The notes under the pieces are model-generated. The model was not told the DNA's origin. It searched no databases and was given only the letters and a program-made list of their open reading frames with translations. Of a stretch of 64,000 nucleotides of DNA, positions 1-10,570 are shown one piece after another. This stretch comes from Zymoseptoria tritici IPO323 (Eukaryota > Ascomycota > Dothideomycetes > Mycosphaerellales > Mycosphaerellaceae). The DNA is taken from the NCBI RefSeq assembly GCF_000219625.1, contig NC_018217.1, positions 558,001 to 622,000 on the forward strand, in the 5' to 3' direction. Position 1 is the first letter of the stretch; each line of letters opens with the position of its first letter. A program made the translations under genes and the position numbers.

Positions 1-819
1 AGCTCGGCTGTGTAATGTTGGCGGTAGTAGAGGCATCTTCTCTGGCCCGTCTTCTGGATATCGACTGTAGGGCGGTAGTTGTTCTGTGTGTCCAACCTCA
101 TCGATAATGCCCTGGTCCTCGCCGTCCGGACCTAATCGCCGAGTATAGTTCTGTCCCAAACCAGGGAATCCAACCGGGACCGGGTTCGGTCGTATCTGGT
201 CTGCGTCGTCATCGTCGGCATCGACGTCGTCCAGGTCTATAGCTTGCGGGTACATAGCGTATGGGTGTTGGGGGAGATTCTGTTGAAAGGACTGTCGTTG
301 TGACGGATGTCGTGCTGAGGATGCCGCCGTCCGCGCGCTGGGTGATCTCGGCATCGTTGCTTGGGTATATAATCCATACGGATGGCTCGGTCCCGCTCCA
401 AACCTCGGGCTATCTGTCTGTGCGTATATCCGTGACGACGCCGTTGACAATGTACGATGCGCAAAGTTGGATTCCGGCTCGAATTCGAGACTGTTCCCTC
501 GTTCCGGTTCGACGTCCTCGGGGCTGGCAAAAGGGTTCGCACGATTCCCTGATTTCCGGACAGAGTCCCTCGTCCCACTCGCTCCCACCGGCGGTGCAGG
601 GGCGTAATGTGCAGACACCGTCCGTATAGGTGTTCCATCCTCCAAGTCTTCCGTCGCGCCGTGGCGCGCTGCCCTCTCCTCACTGTTTCTCCCTGCAGTC
701 GGCCGGAAGCCGTCGGCTACACCAATGTCCCAGTCATCCACCTCAAACTCATCGCTGAACACATCTGTTCGCTCGTTGGCCGGGTTCTGGTCATCGTCCA
801 GCAGAGATCTCCGGTCCAT
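1..819 (-). CDS. Uncharacterised low-complexity protein, N-terminal part (runs off left edge)
   Basis: An open frame on the minus strand begins at an ATG at 817-819 (start MDRRSLLDDD) and stays open for 273 codons to the window edge, so the C-terminus is missing. The visible part is hydrophilic and probably disordered: an acidic stretch near the start (FSDEFEVDDWDIG), a Ser/Arg/Pro-rich middle, a run of Asp residues (DLDDVDADDDDAD) and Pro/Tyr motifs (PYAMYPQ, LPPYSRYPEDG). No enzyme motif, signal peptide or membrane span is visible in this part; a membrane or globular region could lie in the missing half. The regular use of G/C-ending codons and the even amino-acid composition over 800 bases argue for a real gene. 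I do not recognise the family and assign no function. Confidence 0.7.
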   Translation of the reverse strand, partial: MDRRSLLDDDQNPANERTDVFSDEFEVDDWDIGVADGFRPTAGRNSEERAARHGATEDLEDGTPIRTVSAHYAPAPPVGASGTRDSVRKSGNRANPFASPEDVEPERGNSLEFEPESNFAHRTLSTASSRIYAQTDSPRFGAGPSHPYGLYTQATMPRSPSARTAASSARHPSQRQSFQQNLPQHPYAMYPQAIDLDDVDADDDDADQIRPNPVPVGFPGLGQNYTRRLGPDGEDQGIIDEVGHTEQLPPYSRYPEDGPEKMPLLPPTLHSRA

Positions 820-1725
820 TGCGAAGTGAGCGGCTGGCCGGGGGGCCGAGCACAGCCTCCTCGAGGCAATCGCGCAACAAAATGAGGCCCTGGTGCCTGT
901 GGATAATGGTCGTTCGCGCCGTGGGATCTTCCGATATCTCCAGAAATGGTATGTAGCGAGTGTGAGTGGGTGAGATGTTGAGCGAGAGAGGCCTTGGGGT
1001 CGGAGGGAGTCGATACGGGATGGGTCCAGTCGTGACGGCGAACCCTTCCGCTCAGACTTGGCGTTCTTGCCGATTCTACTTTATGCGCTAAGCGACCTTA
1101 GTGAAACTCTACCTCGCGCCGCGGTACGATCATGAATGAGGGGAAGAAACAACCGCACGCTTGCATGGTCGACAATTCCAACGAAAGAGAGCGTTCGACC
1201 AAGACTCCAGAAACAACACGTCCATGCTTCCGAATGATCCTCAAAGTCGATGATCACACGGTGCGTGGGACTGCCGGCCATTGGTGACCGGGCTGTTCAT
1301 TAGCGCCCTGGATTTAGACCAGCTGCAGCCCGGCTGCTCGCATTCACGGATAACCTCCAATCGCCAGCCCTGCAATCATTCCGTCACCTTCATATCAACG
1401 AGTGTGTCGTAGGCATGAGGCTGCCGGAAACGCCGATACCGACTGCAACATGACTCCGCACAGCGTGGTCAACTGGTGGCCTCGACCATTCGCGAAGTGC
1501 AGCAGAAGAAAGTCGCAAAGTACCTGTTCTCGGCAGATGCTGTGAAACGCCCCACAAAGACGACATGTTTGGTGGGTATATGAAGTGCTGACAACTGATC
1601 CTAGGAGCCTTGCCTTCTAAACTCTCTGCTGTGCCAATTGATCCTGGCAACAGCCTTATCCTTCAAAACTCCCTATACATGTCCCTGCGCTTTGGTCATC
1701 CGTCAAGGTCTTCACTCAATGACCC
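820..1725. other. Intergenic spacer
   Basis: Spacer between the edge gene and the 3' end of HMG-CoA synthase. Only short, poorly coding frames are present. It should hold the promoter of the minus-strand edge gene. I see no repeat or RNA gene. Confidence 0.6.
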
Positions 1726-3233
1726 TCACTCCTTCTTGACCTCGTATTCTCGCCTGAACATGTCGTCCACGTTGGTGAGGTAGTATGTGTTTGGCAGTAT
1801 CGTGTCGACGCTGCCCTTTGGCTTGAAGTCCTTCTGAAGGTGTGCCTTCTCGCGGAGATTGCACATCTCGTCGTAGACCTCTGGCGCAACCACGCGGCGT
1901 GCGTCGAGTCTCTCTTGGAGGTTGAGGTTCTTGGTGATTTCCTCGGTGCTGCCCTTGACCTTGAGCGAGAAGAGCGATGAAGCGAGACCAGATCCGTAGG
2001 AGAAGATTCCGACACGCTTTCCTTGGAAATCGGCAGAGGAGACGTTGGAGATGAGCGAAACCAGAGAGGCGTAGACCGAAGCGCAGTACATGTTTCCGCA
2101 CATGGTCGGAACCTGGATCGATGGCTGTACACGCTGGGCGAAGCGCTTCTTGGCCAGTCCCATGAATGTCTTCTCCACCGTCTTGTCCGTAATCGACGCC
2201 TCGTAGGACAGATCTTTGAGCTCAGCTGGCACCTCCTTGAACAGCTCGTTGGTCGGATCCGCAAGGTAATCATTGTAGAGCAATCTCGCGTAGCTCTTGG
2301 AAACGAGTTTGCAAGTGGGAGCGTGGAAGCACATGTAGTCGAAGCGATCAAGAGGAGCCTCTTGTGCTGCGTCCACGCCGTTTGAGTGTCCATTTGCCTG
2401 GCTCTTGAGAGTCTTCTCCCGTCCGTTGTATGCCTCGTAGCACTTGTCCACAGCCTCCGTGTAGCACTTGATGGAGTATTGGCCGTCCACGAGAGGGTAT
2501 TCGCTGGTGAGATCGGCCTTGTAGAAATCGTAGGCGTGCTTGACAAAGCTTCCACGAAGACCTGGCTCGATGACCAATGGCGCGTCTGGGCCGATGAGCA
2601 TGGCCACACATCCAGCGCCTCCAGTCGGTCTCGCGTTGCCCTTCTTGTACAGCGCAATGTCTCCAGCAACGACAATGGCGTTGCGACCGTCCCAGGCCGA
2701 CGACTCCATCCAGTTGAGGGTGTTGAAAAGTGCATTGGTGCCTCCGTAGCAGGCATTGACGGTGTCCACGCCCTCAATGTTGGTGTTGCCGCATGGCTCG
2801 AACAATTGCATCAACACAGTCTTGCAGGATTTGGACTTGTCGAGAAGAGTCTCGGTGCCAACCTCGAGTCGGCCGATCGATTTTGGGTCGATGTTGTATT
2901 TGCGGAGGAGGGAGGAAACGGTCGTGAGGGTAAGAGAGTAGATGTCTTCGGGGGGTGGTTAGCGGTCGTTCTGCCGGTCTTTCGAAGTGTTTGGCAAGCC
3001 CTCACCTTCACGGTCATCGCAGAAGCTCATTCGAGTCTGGCCGAGACCAATGGTGTATTTGCCAGCGCTGACGCCGTCGAACTTCTCGAGCTCTGCCTGG
3101 TCGACACACTGCGAACCTCTTCATCAGTCTGAAGACTTCTCAATGGCAGGTCGAAGATGGCGATTGGACTCACCTGGCTGGGGAAGTACAGCTCAATGGC
3201 TTTGATGCCGATGTTGTTTGGTCGAGCAGCCAT
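1726..3233 (-). CDS. ERG13: Hydroxymethylglutaryl-CoA synthase
   Basis: Cytosolic enzyme condensing acetyl-CoA with acetoacetyl-CoA to HMG-CoA, the step before HMG-CoA reductase in the mevalonate/sterol pathway. Three exons fit: 3233-3174, 3108-3006 and 2945-1726, with introns of 65 and 60 nt (the second with a CGCTAAC branch point), giving 460 residues, the usual fungal length. The N-terminus reads [20 protein letters not shown]. The nucleophile motif NACYGG (Cys about 120) and the [14 protein letters not shown] segment with the general-acid Glu are present, as is the FHAPTCK segment with the conserved active-site His. The C-terminus ends EVKKE. No mitochondrial presequence is seen, which fits the cytosolic isoform. 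Assignment is firm; exon borders rest on splice signals and frame. Confidence 0.95.
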
Positions 3234-4326
3234 GTTTGGAGGGTAGAGCTGCTGAGTGAAGTGGTTGTACTATCGCGTGCCTGCGTTGGGGGGAGCGTGT
3301 GAGTTGAGGAGGGCGCTTTCTTTCACTTGTCAAAGAAGCAGTCTTGGGATTGTAGTCTTGGAGACCAGCGACGTAGGATCTTTTCCGAGAGTGCGAATGG
3401 AGGGATGGCAGTTGTTGAGTTGAGGAAGTTTTGGGTTGAGAAATGAGCAGACTGGCAGAGGCAGTTCAACTTGTCTGGTAGCTCGCGATTTTCCCCCTGC
3501 TCCAAATGATGAATTACGCCAAAAAGTCCCGTCCCTTCGCCTGGGACCTTGCAGATAAAGTTTCCGGGCAAGGGTCCTTCACATTGGTCGCCCTGCCCTG
3601 CTCAAAAACTAAGGTATCGTACGTTTTCGCAATACATCGTATGATCTCTCTCCTTCCTCCGAATGCCAGTCCAGCTTTGCTCGTTCGTGCCCTCCCTGTT
3701 GACTCACATACATTGACAGCAATCGAGCAGCTCTCCATTCCTACAGCCTGTGCATCAGAACGACCCTACCACGCACGTAGGTCTAACGGAATTTCTCGCG
3801 TCGGGTCTTCTCTATCTCGCTCGGCAATTGAGCTGTCCAGGCGTCCGACGGTCATGTCGGAGACTTGACTATGAGCACCAAACCGCAAAATCACTGGACT
3901 GCGTCGAGGACGTCGGAGTGCTACGGCCGTTCTCCTGCTGATATTGCGTACTCCAGGCCAACCAGGTGCCCTCCGTGCAGTGCAGTTCGAGCGGAGGCAC
4001 GGAGGCATCTTCGCATCACCGAGATTTTTCACTCGAATCTCTGCACCTTCCCATACTGCGATGTTGAACTTCATCGCCACAGTCATACTCGTCCCCAGAC
4101 CTCCTCCGGGCAGCATGTTGCCGATCACAAGCTCGCGGCAAAGTTCTGATCTATCGAGTCGTAGGTTCGGTCCGCTTGGTCCTCGGCTGTGCACCGAGTG
4201 TATCCATCGTCCATGGACATCTGTCTTTGCCTCTTTCCAAAAGATAGCACACGCATTGCTACGAGAAGTACTGAAACTTCTTCCAATTCGTTTTCCTTGC
4301 CTTCTCGGATCTACGAGTTCCTCAGG
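3234..4326. other. Intergenic spacer, promoter side of HMG-CoA synthase
   Basis: Holds the upstream regions of the divergent HMG-CoA synthase and thioesterase genes. Frames here, including a 222-codon minus-strand one at 3766-4434, overlap each other and the thioesterase and have no recognisable domain. No repeat seen. Confidence 0.5.
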
Positions 4327-5035
4327 ATGCCGATCTCGAAAGACACACTGCCACCGGGCGTCTTCTTTCGAGTGGACATAGCCGATCCCATGGAGAGAGT
4401 GGCTGCATATATCGCGGAATATAACATGGATCACCCTTCAGTCGATCGCAGCAAGCCTCCGGTAAACTACGCTCAGTCCGCCGACATCTGCACGAGCTCT
4501 AACAGTCCAACCCGATCCAGTCTTTCGATTCAGTTATCATGACCAACAATGTCCGAGTGATATCGGCCTCAATGGGTCCACCACTCATAGTGACAACAGC
4601 AATCGATATACGACCAGAGCTATGCAGTAGAACGGGCAACCTTCACGGCGGAGCCGCTGCACTGATATTTGGTATCATCCAGCTTCACACACCATCTTGC
4701 CAGACTAACGATCAATCAGATATGTGCACTTCCATGTCAGTGGCACCTCTGGCTACAGCTACGAGTTGGCCTTTCGGAGGAGTATCTCGTCATCTCACTG
4801 TGAGCTACATACGTCCAGTACCTGTTGGCATCATCGTACACATAGTCTGCGAGGTCGCAAGTCTGGGAAAGAATATCTGTGAGACCCTTCTACTCCACGA
4901 ACGAATGTAAATGCTGAGTCTGATTCCGCAGCCACGATCACTGCCAGGATGCAGACCGAGGATGGAAAACTGCTTTGTCTTGGCCAGCATGACAAAGTCT
5001 ATGTCGATATTGCGGCTAGGTCAAACAAGATGTGA
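4327..5035 (+). CDS. PaaI-like hotdog-fold thioesterase
   Basis: Four exons fit: 4327-4461, 4506-4671, 4720-4878 and 4932-5035, with introns of 44, 48 and 53 nt, giving 187 residues. The middle carries the hotdog thioesterase core: SRTGNLHGGAAALIFDMCTS (the HGG helix start typical of acyl-CoA thioesterases of the PaaI/4HBT group), then FGGVSRHLTVSYIRPVPVG and CEVASLGKN. The family hydrolyses acyl- or aryl-CoA thioesters; the substrate cannot be told from sequence. The junction inside LIF/DMC has a good GACTAACGA branch point. The first intron is the least certain because its acceptor lies very close to the CTAAC; the first exon (MPISKD...) is therefore provisional, and an in-frame ATG at 4213 is an alternative start. 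Confidence 0.75.
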
Positions 5036-5812
5036 TTGAAAAACGCCGTGGTACCTCGGAAGACGTTCCTTGTACGACACTCACTCCGACATTCCTCGAG
5101 CGGATCTATTTGAGGATGAAAACAAGCGATTTGGTGGGATGCAGCGCGAGGGTTCGCCATTGTACCAACAGAAGAGCTTCTCGAAAGTGAACTCAAGCCT
5201 TGCCGTCTCATCGAGTCACCAACGCTTCAGAAACGTCGGTAAGTCGGCGTGGACGAACTCCGCCATGAGGAGAACACAAAAACAGAACGACGACAAGCTC
5301 CGGACTCGCGCTTATGACGCCACAGCCCCTTGCGGACAGAAAAGATATAGCTGGACTGCGTCATGCTACAGCACATGGTTTACAGTCGAGCTTTTCGCTG
5401 AATCTAGGCATTTCACAAGCTGCACATGCATTGACTTCAACAAAGACTTTCGCAGATCGCCTGCCGCGAACAGTTGCCCTACAAAGGAGCGATCCACCGA
5501 GACTGCGGTTCTGCAGCCTTCATTCCTCGCTACCGACTGCAACGATTTGTGAAGAAGTCGATAAGCGATAAGTCAACTGCCGACTCGGGACTTCAATCGG
5601 GTCCGATTGACCAAATCAACATTTGCCGTCGGCTATTGTACACCACAAGATCGCCATCGAGATGATGTATTGACAACAATGGTTGATGAAGTGCTTATAG
5701 CGGACAGGATGTACCACCTTACCGCCATGCCTATATCCACGCAAACAACGCTCGACAACAACTCGCACACAACTTGGCCTCACTTCTTACGCATCTCAAC
5801 TAAGTTCACCGA
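5036..5812. other. Intergenic spacer
   Basis: Several overlapping frames of 60-160 codons occur but none has a recognisable domain or convincing splice partner. A small lineage-specific gene cannot be excluded. Confidence 0.4.
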
Positions 5813-6832
5813 ATGGCATCTCCCAATGTCAAGCAGCTGCACTGGACTCAGCGCATTGCGCTGGTCCGTCACAATCTGCACACAGCAAGTCGCAGTGGGG
5901 ACTTTGGCTTCTTCAAGTCACTCCAGGCATCGGCTCTCATCGAAGGCACAAATCACTTCGCAGTGCTCACGGAGATCATGAATGACGATGCGGACACCCT
6001 GCTGGCGGCCATGGACAACCTGAACGGCGGTCTTGCCTTTATCTTCCAGGATGCCTTTGACAAAGTGTACGACAACTTGAAGAACTCCATCCGGGACGAA
6101 GACAGGCAAGCCAACAGATCGAAGTTGTTCGTCGACATCACCATGCAGAAGAACATGGCGGACATGGCCATCGACAAGCTATCTGCCTCCGCCATCGTGT
6201 TGATCAGCACACAGCCCGCCCACGTGCAAGAGCAGGCGGCCAACGTCTACATAACCGGCATGACGCTCATCGCAGACTGCGTTCAAGTGGTGATCAAGCA
6301 ACTCGACAACATCGACGCCAACATGAACGACTTCATCCGACTGGAAGAAAGCCGCAACGTAGTCAAAGCATCTGTCGTCGCCGCCAACGCGGGTCTCAAA
6401 GGCATCTTCTACCTCATGGACACCACAAACCCACAAAGCGACTCCGCACCCCGCTCACAGAGCATCGCGAGCACGGGCTCCTCCATGTTCCGCCGACTCT
6501 CAAACGCTTTCGGAGCGCCAGCCCAGCAGCAGAGTCCGAAACTCAGCTTCAGCAATGTGCAGGCGCCCGCGACGAAGAGCACACCTCCCTCTCCCAGCCC
6601 GGTGTATCGCACGCCAAACTATGTTCGCAACAGCATCAGTGCTGGATGTCCCACAACGATGCCCGCGATGGCCAACTTCAATGCTTTCCATGCCAACAGC
6701 TTTGAAAGTCATAAGCTCGGTGCCATCCCGCCTACTCCGGCTTACGAGGAGGCCGACCCGTTCGATGTGTCTGTTAGCCCTGCGATGGGTGCGTTCCAGG
6801 TCGTTCCTTATAACAGTCGGGTTGCAGTCTAG
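5813..6832 (+). CDS. Uncharacterised helical protein with Ser/Pro-rich tail
   Basis: A single-exon frame of 339 codons starting MASPNVKQLHW. Residues 1-205 look largely alpha-helical and soluble, with segments such as FGFFKSLQASALIEG, ADTLLAAMDNLNGGLAFIFQDAFDKVYDNL and GMTLIADCVQVVIKQLDNID. From about residue 207 the chain becomes low-complexity and rich in Ser, Pro, Gln and Asn, ending in Pro/Phe motifs (IPPTPAYEEADPFDVS). There is no signal peptide and no convincing membrane span. The ATG context (caccgaATGgca) is ordinary. I do not recognise the family. The layout (helical N-terminal domain plus disordered tail) resembles adaptor or scaffold proteins, but that is only a description of shape. 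Confidence 0.75.
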   Translation: MASPNVKQLHWTQRIALVRHNLHTASRSGDFGFFKSLQASALIEGTNHFAVLTEIMNDDADTLLAAMDNLNGGLAFIFQDAFDKVYDNLKNSIRDEDRQANRSKLFVDITMQKNMADMAIDKLSASAIVLISTQPAHVQEQAANVYITGMTLIADCVQVVIKQLDNIDANMNDFIRLEESRNVVKASVVAANAGLKGIFYLMDTTNPQSDSAPRSQSIASTGSSMFRRLSNAFGAPAQQQSPKLSFSNVQAPATKSTPPSPSPVYRTPNYVRNSISAGCPTTMPAMANFNAFHANSFESHKLGAIPPTPAYEEADPFDVSVSPAMGAFQVVPYNSRVAV

Positions 6833-7254
6833 TCTGGCATGGGGTTTGAGTACACAATTCTTGTTGAAGTGGAACGATTGATGATACATATGACGGCCGT
6901 CTGTACATAATGAGCACATAACACTTTGTATATACTGTAACGATTTTCTGATGTCCGAAACTGGTTCCGTATCGGGACATGCTCAACCATCGTGCAGGTA
7001 AGATAGCTGAACAGTAGAACAGTCGTGCAAGTAAGCGATGAGGTAACTTAACGGGGCGACTCAATACTTGTATAGGTAGTCTTAAAGGTAGTGTGACACA
7101 ACGACTGATCCAGCTTGTAGGTTTTGTTCACCGAGAAAGAACCTGGAAGCTTGTGAAAGCAAGGTCCTTCCTAATTGGGACAAATAGTGGGACGCTTCTA
7201 CTTCGCATACTTTAACCATTTCTCAAACAAACAACATCTTTGCCATTCCAGAAA
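6833..7254. other. Intergenic spacer with minisatellite
   Basis: Contains the 3' flank of the preceding gene, a short stretch of the dispersed 33 bp minisatellite (6985-7085) and the HRI1 promoter. Nothing else seen. Confidence 0.6.
6985..7085. repeat. Degenerate 33 bp minisatellite, locus A
   Basis: Two near-copies of the core CGTGCAGGTAAG start at 6991 and 7024, exactly 33 bases apart, followed by weaker AGGTAAC and AGGTAGT echoes. The same core and spacing recur at 10285-10570 and, in reverse orientation, at 19374-19590. Confidence 0.55.
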
Positions 7255-8041
7255 ATGGCGCCAAACATTTCCAAACGCCACTACTTAAGATGGCTACCGG
7301 ATCGAATACCCAACGAAGACAATACTTCAACGATAGTGACGACCTCCGGCGGCAATCGCTTCGTCGACCTTCGGATCTTCAAGAATCCATCGAATGGAGT
7401 CGTCTTCAAAGGAGGTAAGCTGTGTCTCAATCCTAAGCCTGGTACCTCATACTGATAACGCTCCAGTCGCACCACTCTCCCAGCTCGAATGGGGCTTCGC
7501 CGGCACCTCCTCCTCATCACTCAAACCCGGCACAAACGGCGCATTGGTCACACACTCAAAGTGGAATCACTGGATCGACTCTCGCACGCCCAACGCCGAG
7601 AGTGTACAAGATGAAGGAATCATGCAACCGCTCCCAAACGGCGACACTCTGGAAACCGGCAGCATGATCAACCCTGCCACCGGCCGAAAGACAGCCTACG
7701 AGGAGAAGTGGAGCGACGTCGCACTGCAGTCGACAGGCAGGAAAGACGGCAAGGTGGGATGTGTCGTTCTGCAGCTTCACAACGATGCTGAGAAGGCACG
7801 AGGGATGGTTGTCAGGGTTGGGCAGGTCTGTCAGGGTATTATGCGGGTGGGGGAGAAGTTGACGGTGGAGCAATGGGTTTGGAGTGAGGAGGAGTCGAAG
7901 TCTACGTGGGCGAGGAGGGTGAGGATGGGAGATCTTTGGATGCCTTGTGGATTGGCTATGGAGCCGGCGAAGTTGGTGATGGGTGGGAAGGTTGCCTTTG
8001 GTGATTACGAGTGGGAGGTCGTGGAATTGACGGAGGCTTGA
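7255..8041 (+). CDS. HRI1: HRI1-family protein
   Basis: Two exons, 7255-7414 and 7467-8041, with a 52 nt intron (GTAAGC donor, ACTGATAAC branch) give 244 residues, the same length as I recall for yeast Hri1. The start MAPNISKRHYLRW was chosen because it is the first in-frame ATG. Characteristic segments are NRFVDLRIFK near the N-terminus, LEWGFAGTSSS just after the intron, and a second lipocalin-like half with YEEKWSDVAL, VVRVGQVCQGIMRVG and DYEWEVVEL. Yeast Hri1 is a cytosolic/nuclear beta-barrel-like protein reported to interact with Hrr25 and the secretory apparatus; its biochemical role is unclear. No signal peptide or membrane span. Assignment comes from length and motifs. Confidence 0.85.
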
Positions 8042-8576
8042 AGTAGTGAGGCGTTTGGCGAATGCCGGAGCTGCCATGCCAGTACGTGGCTGAGCATTGA
8101 ATTGTCGCAGCCGGTTGCTGGGTTTCATGCCATTATGAATGAGGCGAGTTGGCGTTCGTGAATCCTGTGAGGACGAGGCGCCAAATTGTCTGCAACTCCT
8201 GGATCATCGCCGGATCTCCAGGCGCTCGCAAAGCTTTAGTGAGAAAGATCAGACCCGCGCCTATGCAGACAATGAGTTAACGCCACAATGCCAATGAGAC
8301 GTGTTTCGTTCGCCTCTGGTTGATGAGAGGTGATGAAGGAGTGAGAGCTGCCCTGATGAAGAGGGAATTCGGATCACCTTTCCAAATTCAGTGACGTGTC
8401 AGCCGAGACAACACTTTGCTGGAGCTCACAAATGTTCCGTACCCTCAACCACAAAACTGTCCAACCGCCAAAACATCGTCTCGCATCCGACTAGACATCC
8501 TCCACCGACAACTCGCTGATCCTCTGCCCCGATCGTGCACCTCACTCTCGGGCTTCCCCAAGCAGACACGCCCACA
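8042..8576. other. Intergenic spacer
   Basis: 3' flank of HRI1 and upstream region of YIP1. A pyrimidine-rich stretch just before 8577 looks like a normal fungal leader. No repeat or RNA gene seen. Confidence 0.5.
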
Positions 8577-9647
8577 ATGTCGAACTACGGCTACCAATCC
8601 CCTTCCAACCAGCAGCAGCCATACTCCGCCCAGAGCAATCTCAACTTCTACCAATCCTCATACTCCGCACAACCCGTCTCCGGACAGAGTACACCCTTCC
8701 AAGCATTCGGCGCCGGCGCGGGAGGACAGGCATACGGACAACCAGGCAGCTACGGAGCAGGAGGAGCAAACTATGGCTTTGGGTCATTTCCAGGACAACC
8801 CGGCGCGAGCGGACAGATGGGCACAGGGCAGGGAGGACTAAGAACGGGTTGGTTTGCGGCGTTTGGAACGGAGGGATATGATGGTGAACCACCGCTGCTG
8901 GAAGAGTTGGGAGTGAATTTCAATCACATTCAGATGAAGGTATGGACAACGTGGTTGGAAAGGGGCAATGCTGGGGAGCTTCGAGTGCTGACTTGATGGA
9001 CAATGGCAGACTCTTACGGTCCTCAATCCACTTGGGCGGATAGACCAGCACATTATGGACGATGCGGATCTCGCAGGCCCATTTCTCTTTTGCGCGCTGT
9101 TTGGCACATTCTTGCTGCTGGTGAGTCTCGCACGCTGAAGAGATGTCTGCACCATACGCTGACACGTTCACAGACGGGCAAGCTTTGGTTCGGCTACGTC
9201 TGCGGTCTCGCAGCACTCGGCGCCATCAGTCTGAACTTCGTCTTCAGCATGATGTCCCCACCCCTCTCGCAGGACGAAATGAACGCCGTCCAAAGCTCGC
9301 AGAACAACTACCACGGCTCATCGAATCTTTCCTCAACACTGACACTCGGCCGATCAAGCTCAGTGCTGGGATACTGTCTCCTCCCTCTGGTCTTCGCAAG
9401 CTTATTCGGAGTCATCATCCCGCTGGACACATTTGTTGGATACTGCTTGGTCAGCTTGGCGATCGCGTGGTGCACATACTCCAGTTCGGCGATGTTTTGT
9501 GTCGTCGGCCGCATGACGAATATGCGTGTGTTGGTTGCGTATCCTCTAGCGTTGTTCTACTTTGGCTTTGGTATTATGGCTGTGTTTTCGAGCCGTGGGA
9601 CTGGCCGGATTGATGAGATGACTGTGAAAGCGGCTACCGGTGCGTGA
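8577..9647 (+). CDS. YIP1: YIP1-family Golgi/ER membrane protein
   Basis: Rab-associated membrane protein acting in ER-to-Golgi vesicle transport, normally as a complex with Yif1 and Ypt GTPases. Three exons fit: 8577-8939, 9010-9120 and 9174-9647, both introns phase 0, giving 315 residues. The first 110 residues are Gln/Gly/Ser/Tyr-rich and cytosolic. The conserved entry to the membrane domain follows: EELGVNFNHIQMK, TLTVLNPLGRIDQHIMDDADLAGP (spanning two exons) and then about five hydrophobic spans, including FLFCALFGTFLLL, LWFGYVCGLAALGAISLNF and SSSAMFCVVGRM. The C-terminus ends just after FGIMAVFSSRGTG, as is typical. The start MSNYGYQSP follows an in-frame region without better ATGs. 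Confidence 0.93.
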
Positions 9648-10284
9648 GGGAGGCATTGACAATGGAGTGAAGCATCGCCCGACGGAATCAACACGATCGA
9701 CTGGATATACAGACTTATGCGTTGGACGAGCCAATCGCTACTCTCGCTTCACTGGCGTTCTGGCCGCGTGGCTGACACCGTGCTAAAGGACGGTGAAGAT
9801 GACACTTGAGATGGCCACATGCGCCCTGAGCCGACTCCGCCTTGGACAGAGCCATGGCAGAGAAGAAACCATATTCGATATCCATGGTACCTGTCAAGTC
9901 CGCTGGTAGACCGCAACGCTGTCCCAGGGGAGCTAATTCCCGTACCTGGACGAATCTCCGAAACGGGAAAGTGCAAAATCGAGGATCCAATCTTTGAGAT
10001 ATCGGTACGGTCTCAATCGGCAGCAATGACTTCTGAACCCCGAGAAGCACACTTCGGATGTTCTAAGGTAGCTACATAGGAATTGAGAATCATCGATTGT
10101 TTGAAATCAGGAAATCCCCGGGCATATCCTCTCTTCAAGTCGAACATCTGTCTAGGTGCGTTGGTATGTACTCGAAGTTGCGGGGTTGGAAAGCAACAGA
10201 AAGATGCAGCGCGATTGCCATTGCAGATATGTGTGGAGACAGAGAGCCTGCGTGATCGGCAAGATAGATGGCCATACTCTGAGG

Positions 10285-10570
10285 CGTAAAGGTAAGACAG
10301 GAGAGCTTGCTATTAGACTTGGTGAACAAGGAGGGAAGACGGTCTAATAAACGTGCAGGTAGTGAAGGGAGACATGGAATGAGTCGTGCGGGTAAGATAG
10401 GAGCCACAAGCTGTGAGGCCTGCAGGCAAGGTAGGAGGGCGTCCTTCTCGACGTACAGATAGGTTGTCAGACATACTATATGGACGTACCAGCAAGGTAC
10501 CTGCCGAGGAAGCAAAGCATGTTAAGGTAGATGCATTGCAGGTACTGCAGCAGGTAATGCCAAACAGTCG
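10285..10570. repeat. Degenerate 33 bp minisatellite, locus B
   Basis: Repeat starts fall at about 10352, 10385, 10420, 10452, 10485, 10518 and 10549, a spacing of 31-35 bases. Unit starts read CGTGCAGGTAG, CGTGCGGGTAAG, CTGCAGGCAAGG, CGTACAGATAGG, CGTACCAGCAAGG and CATGTTAAGGTAG. One unit carries CAGACATACTATATGG, which matches the reverse complement of the locus C unit. Confidence 0.7.

Noticed and set aside
2386..3132. A 248-codon plus-strand frame
   Set aside because: Antisense shadow of HMG-CoA synthase; it also crosses both introns of that gene.
3766..4434. A 222-codon minus-strand frame
   Set aside because: Overlaps the thioesterase first exon, is Arg/Ser-rich as expected for an antisense shadow, and shows no domain.
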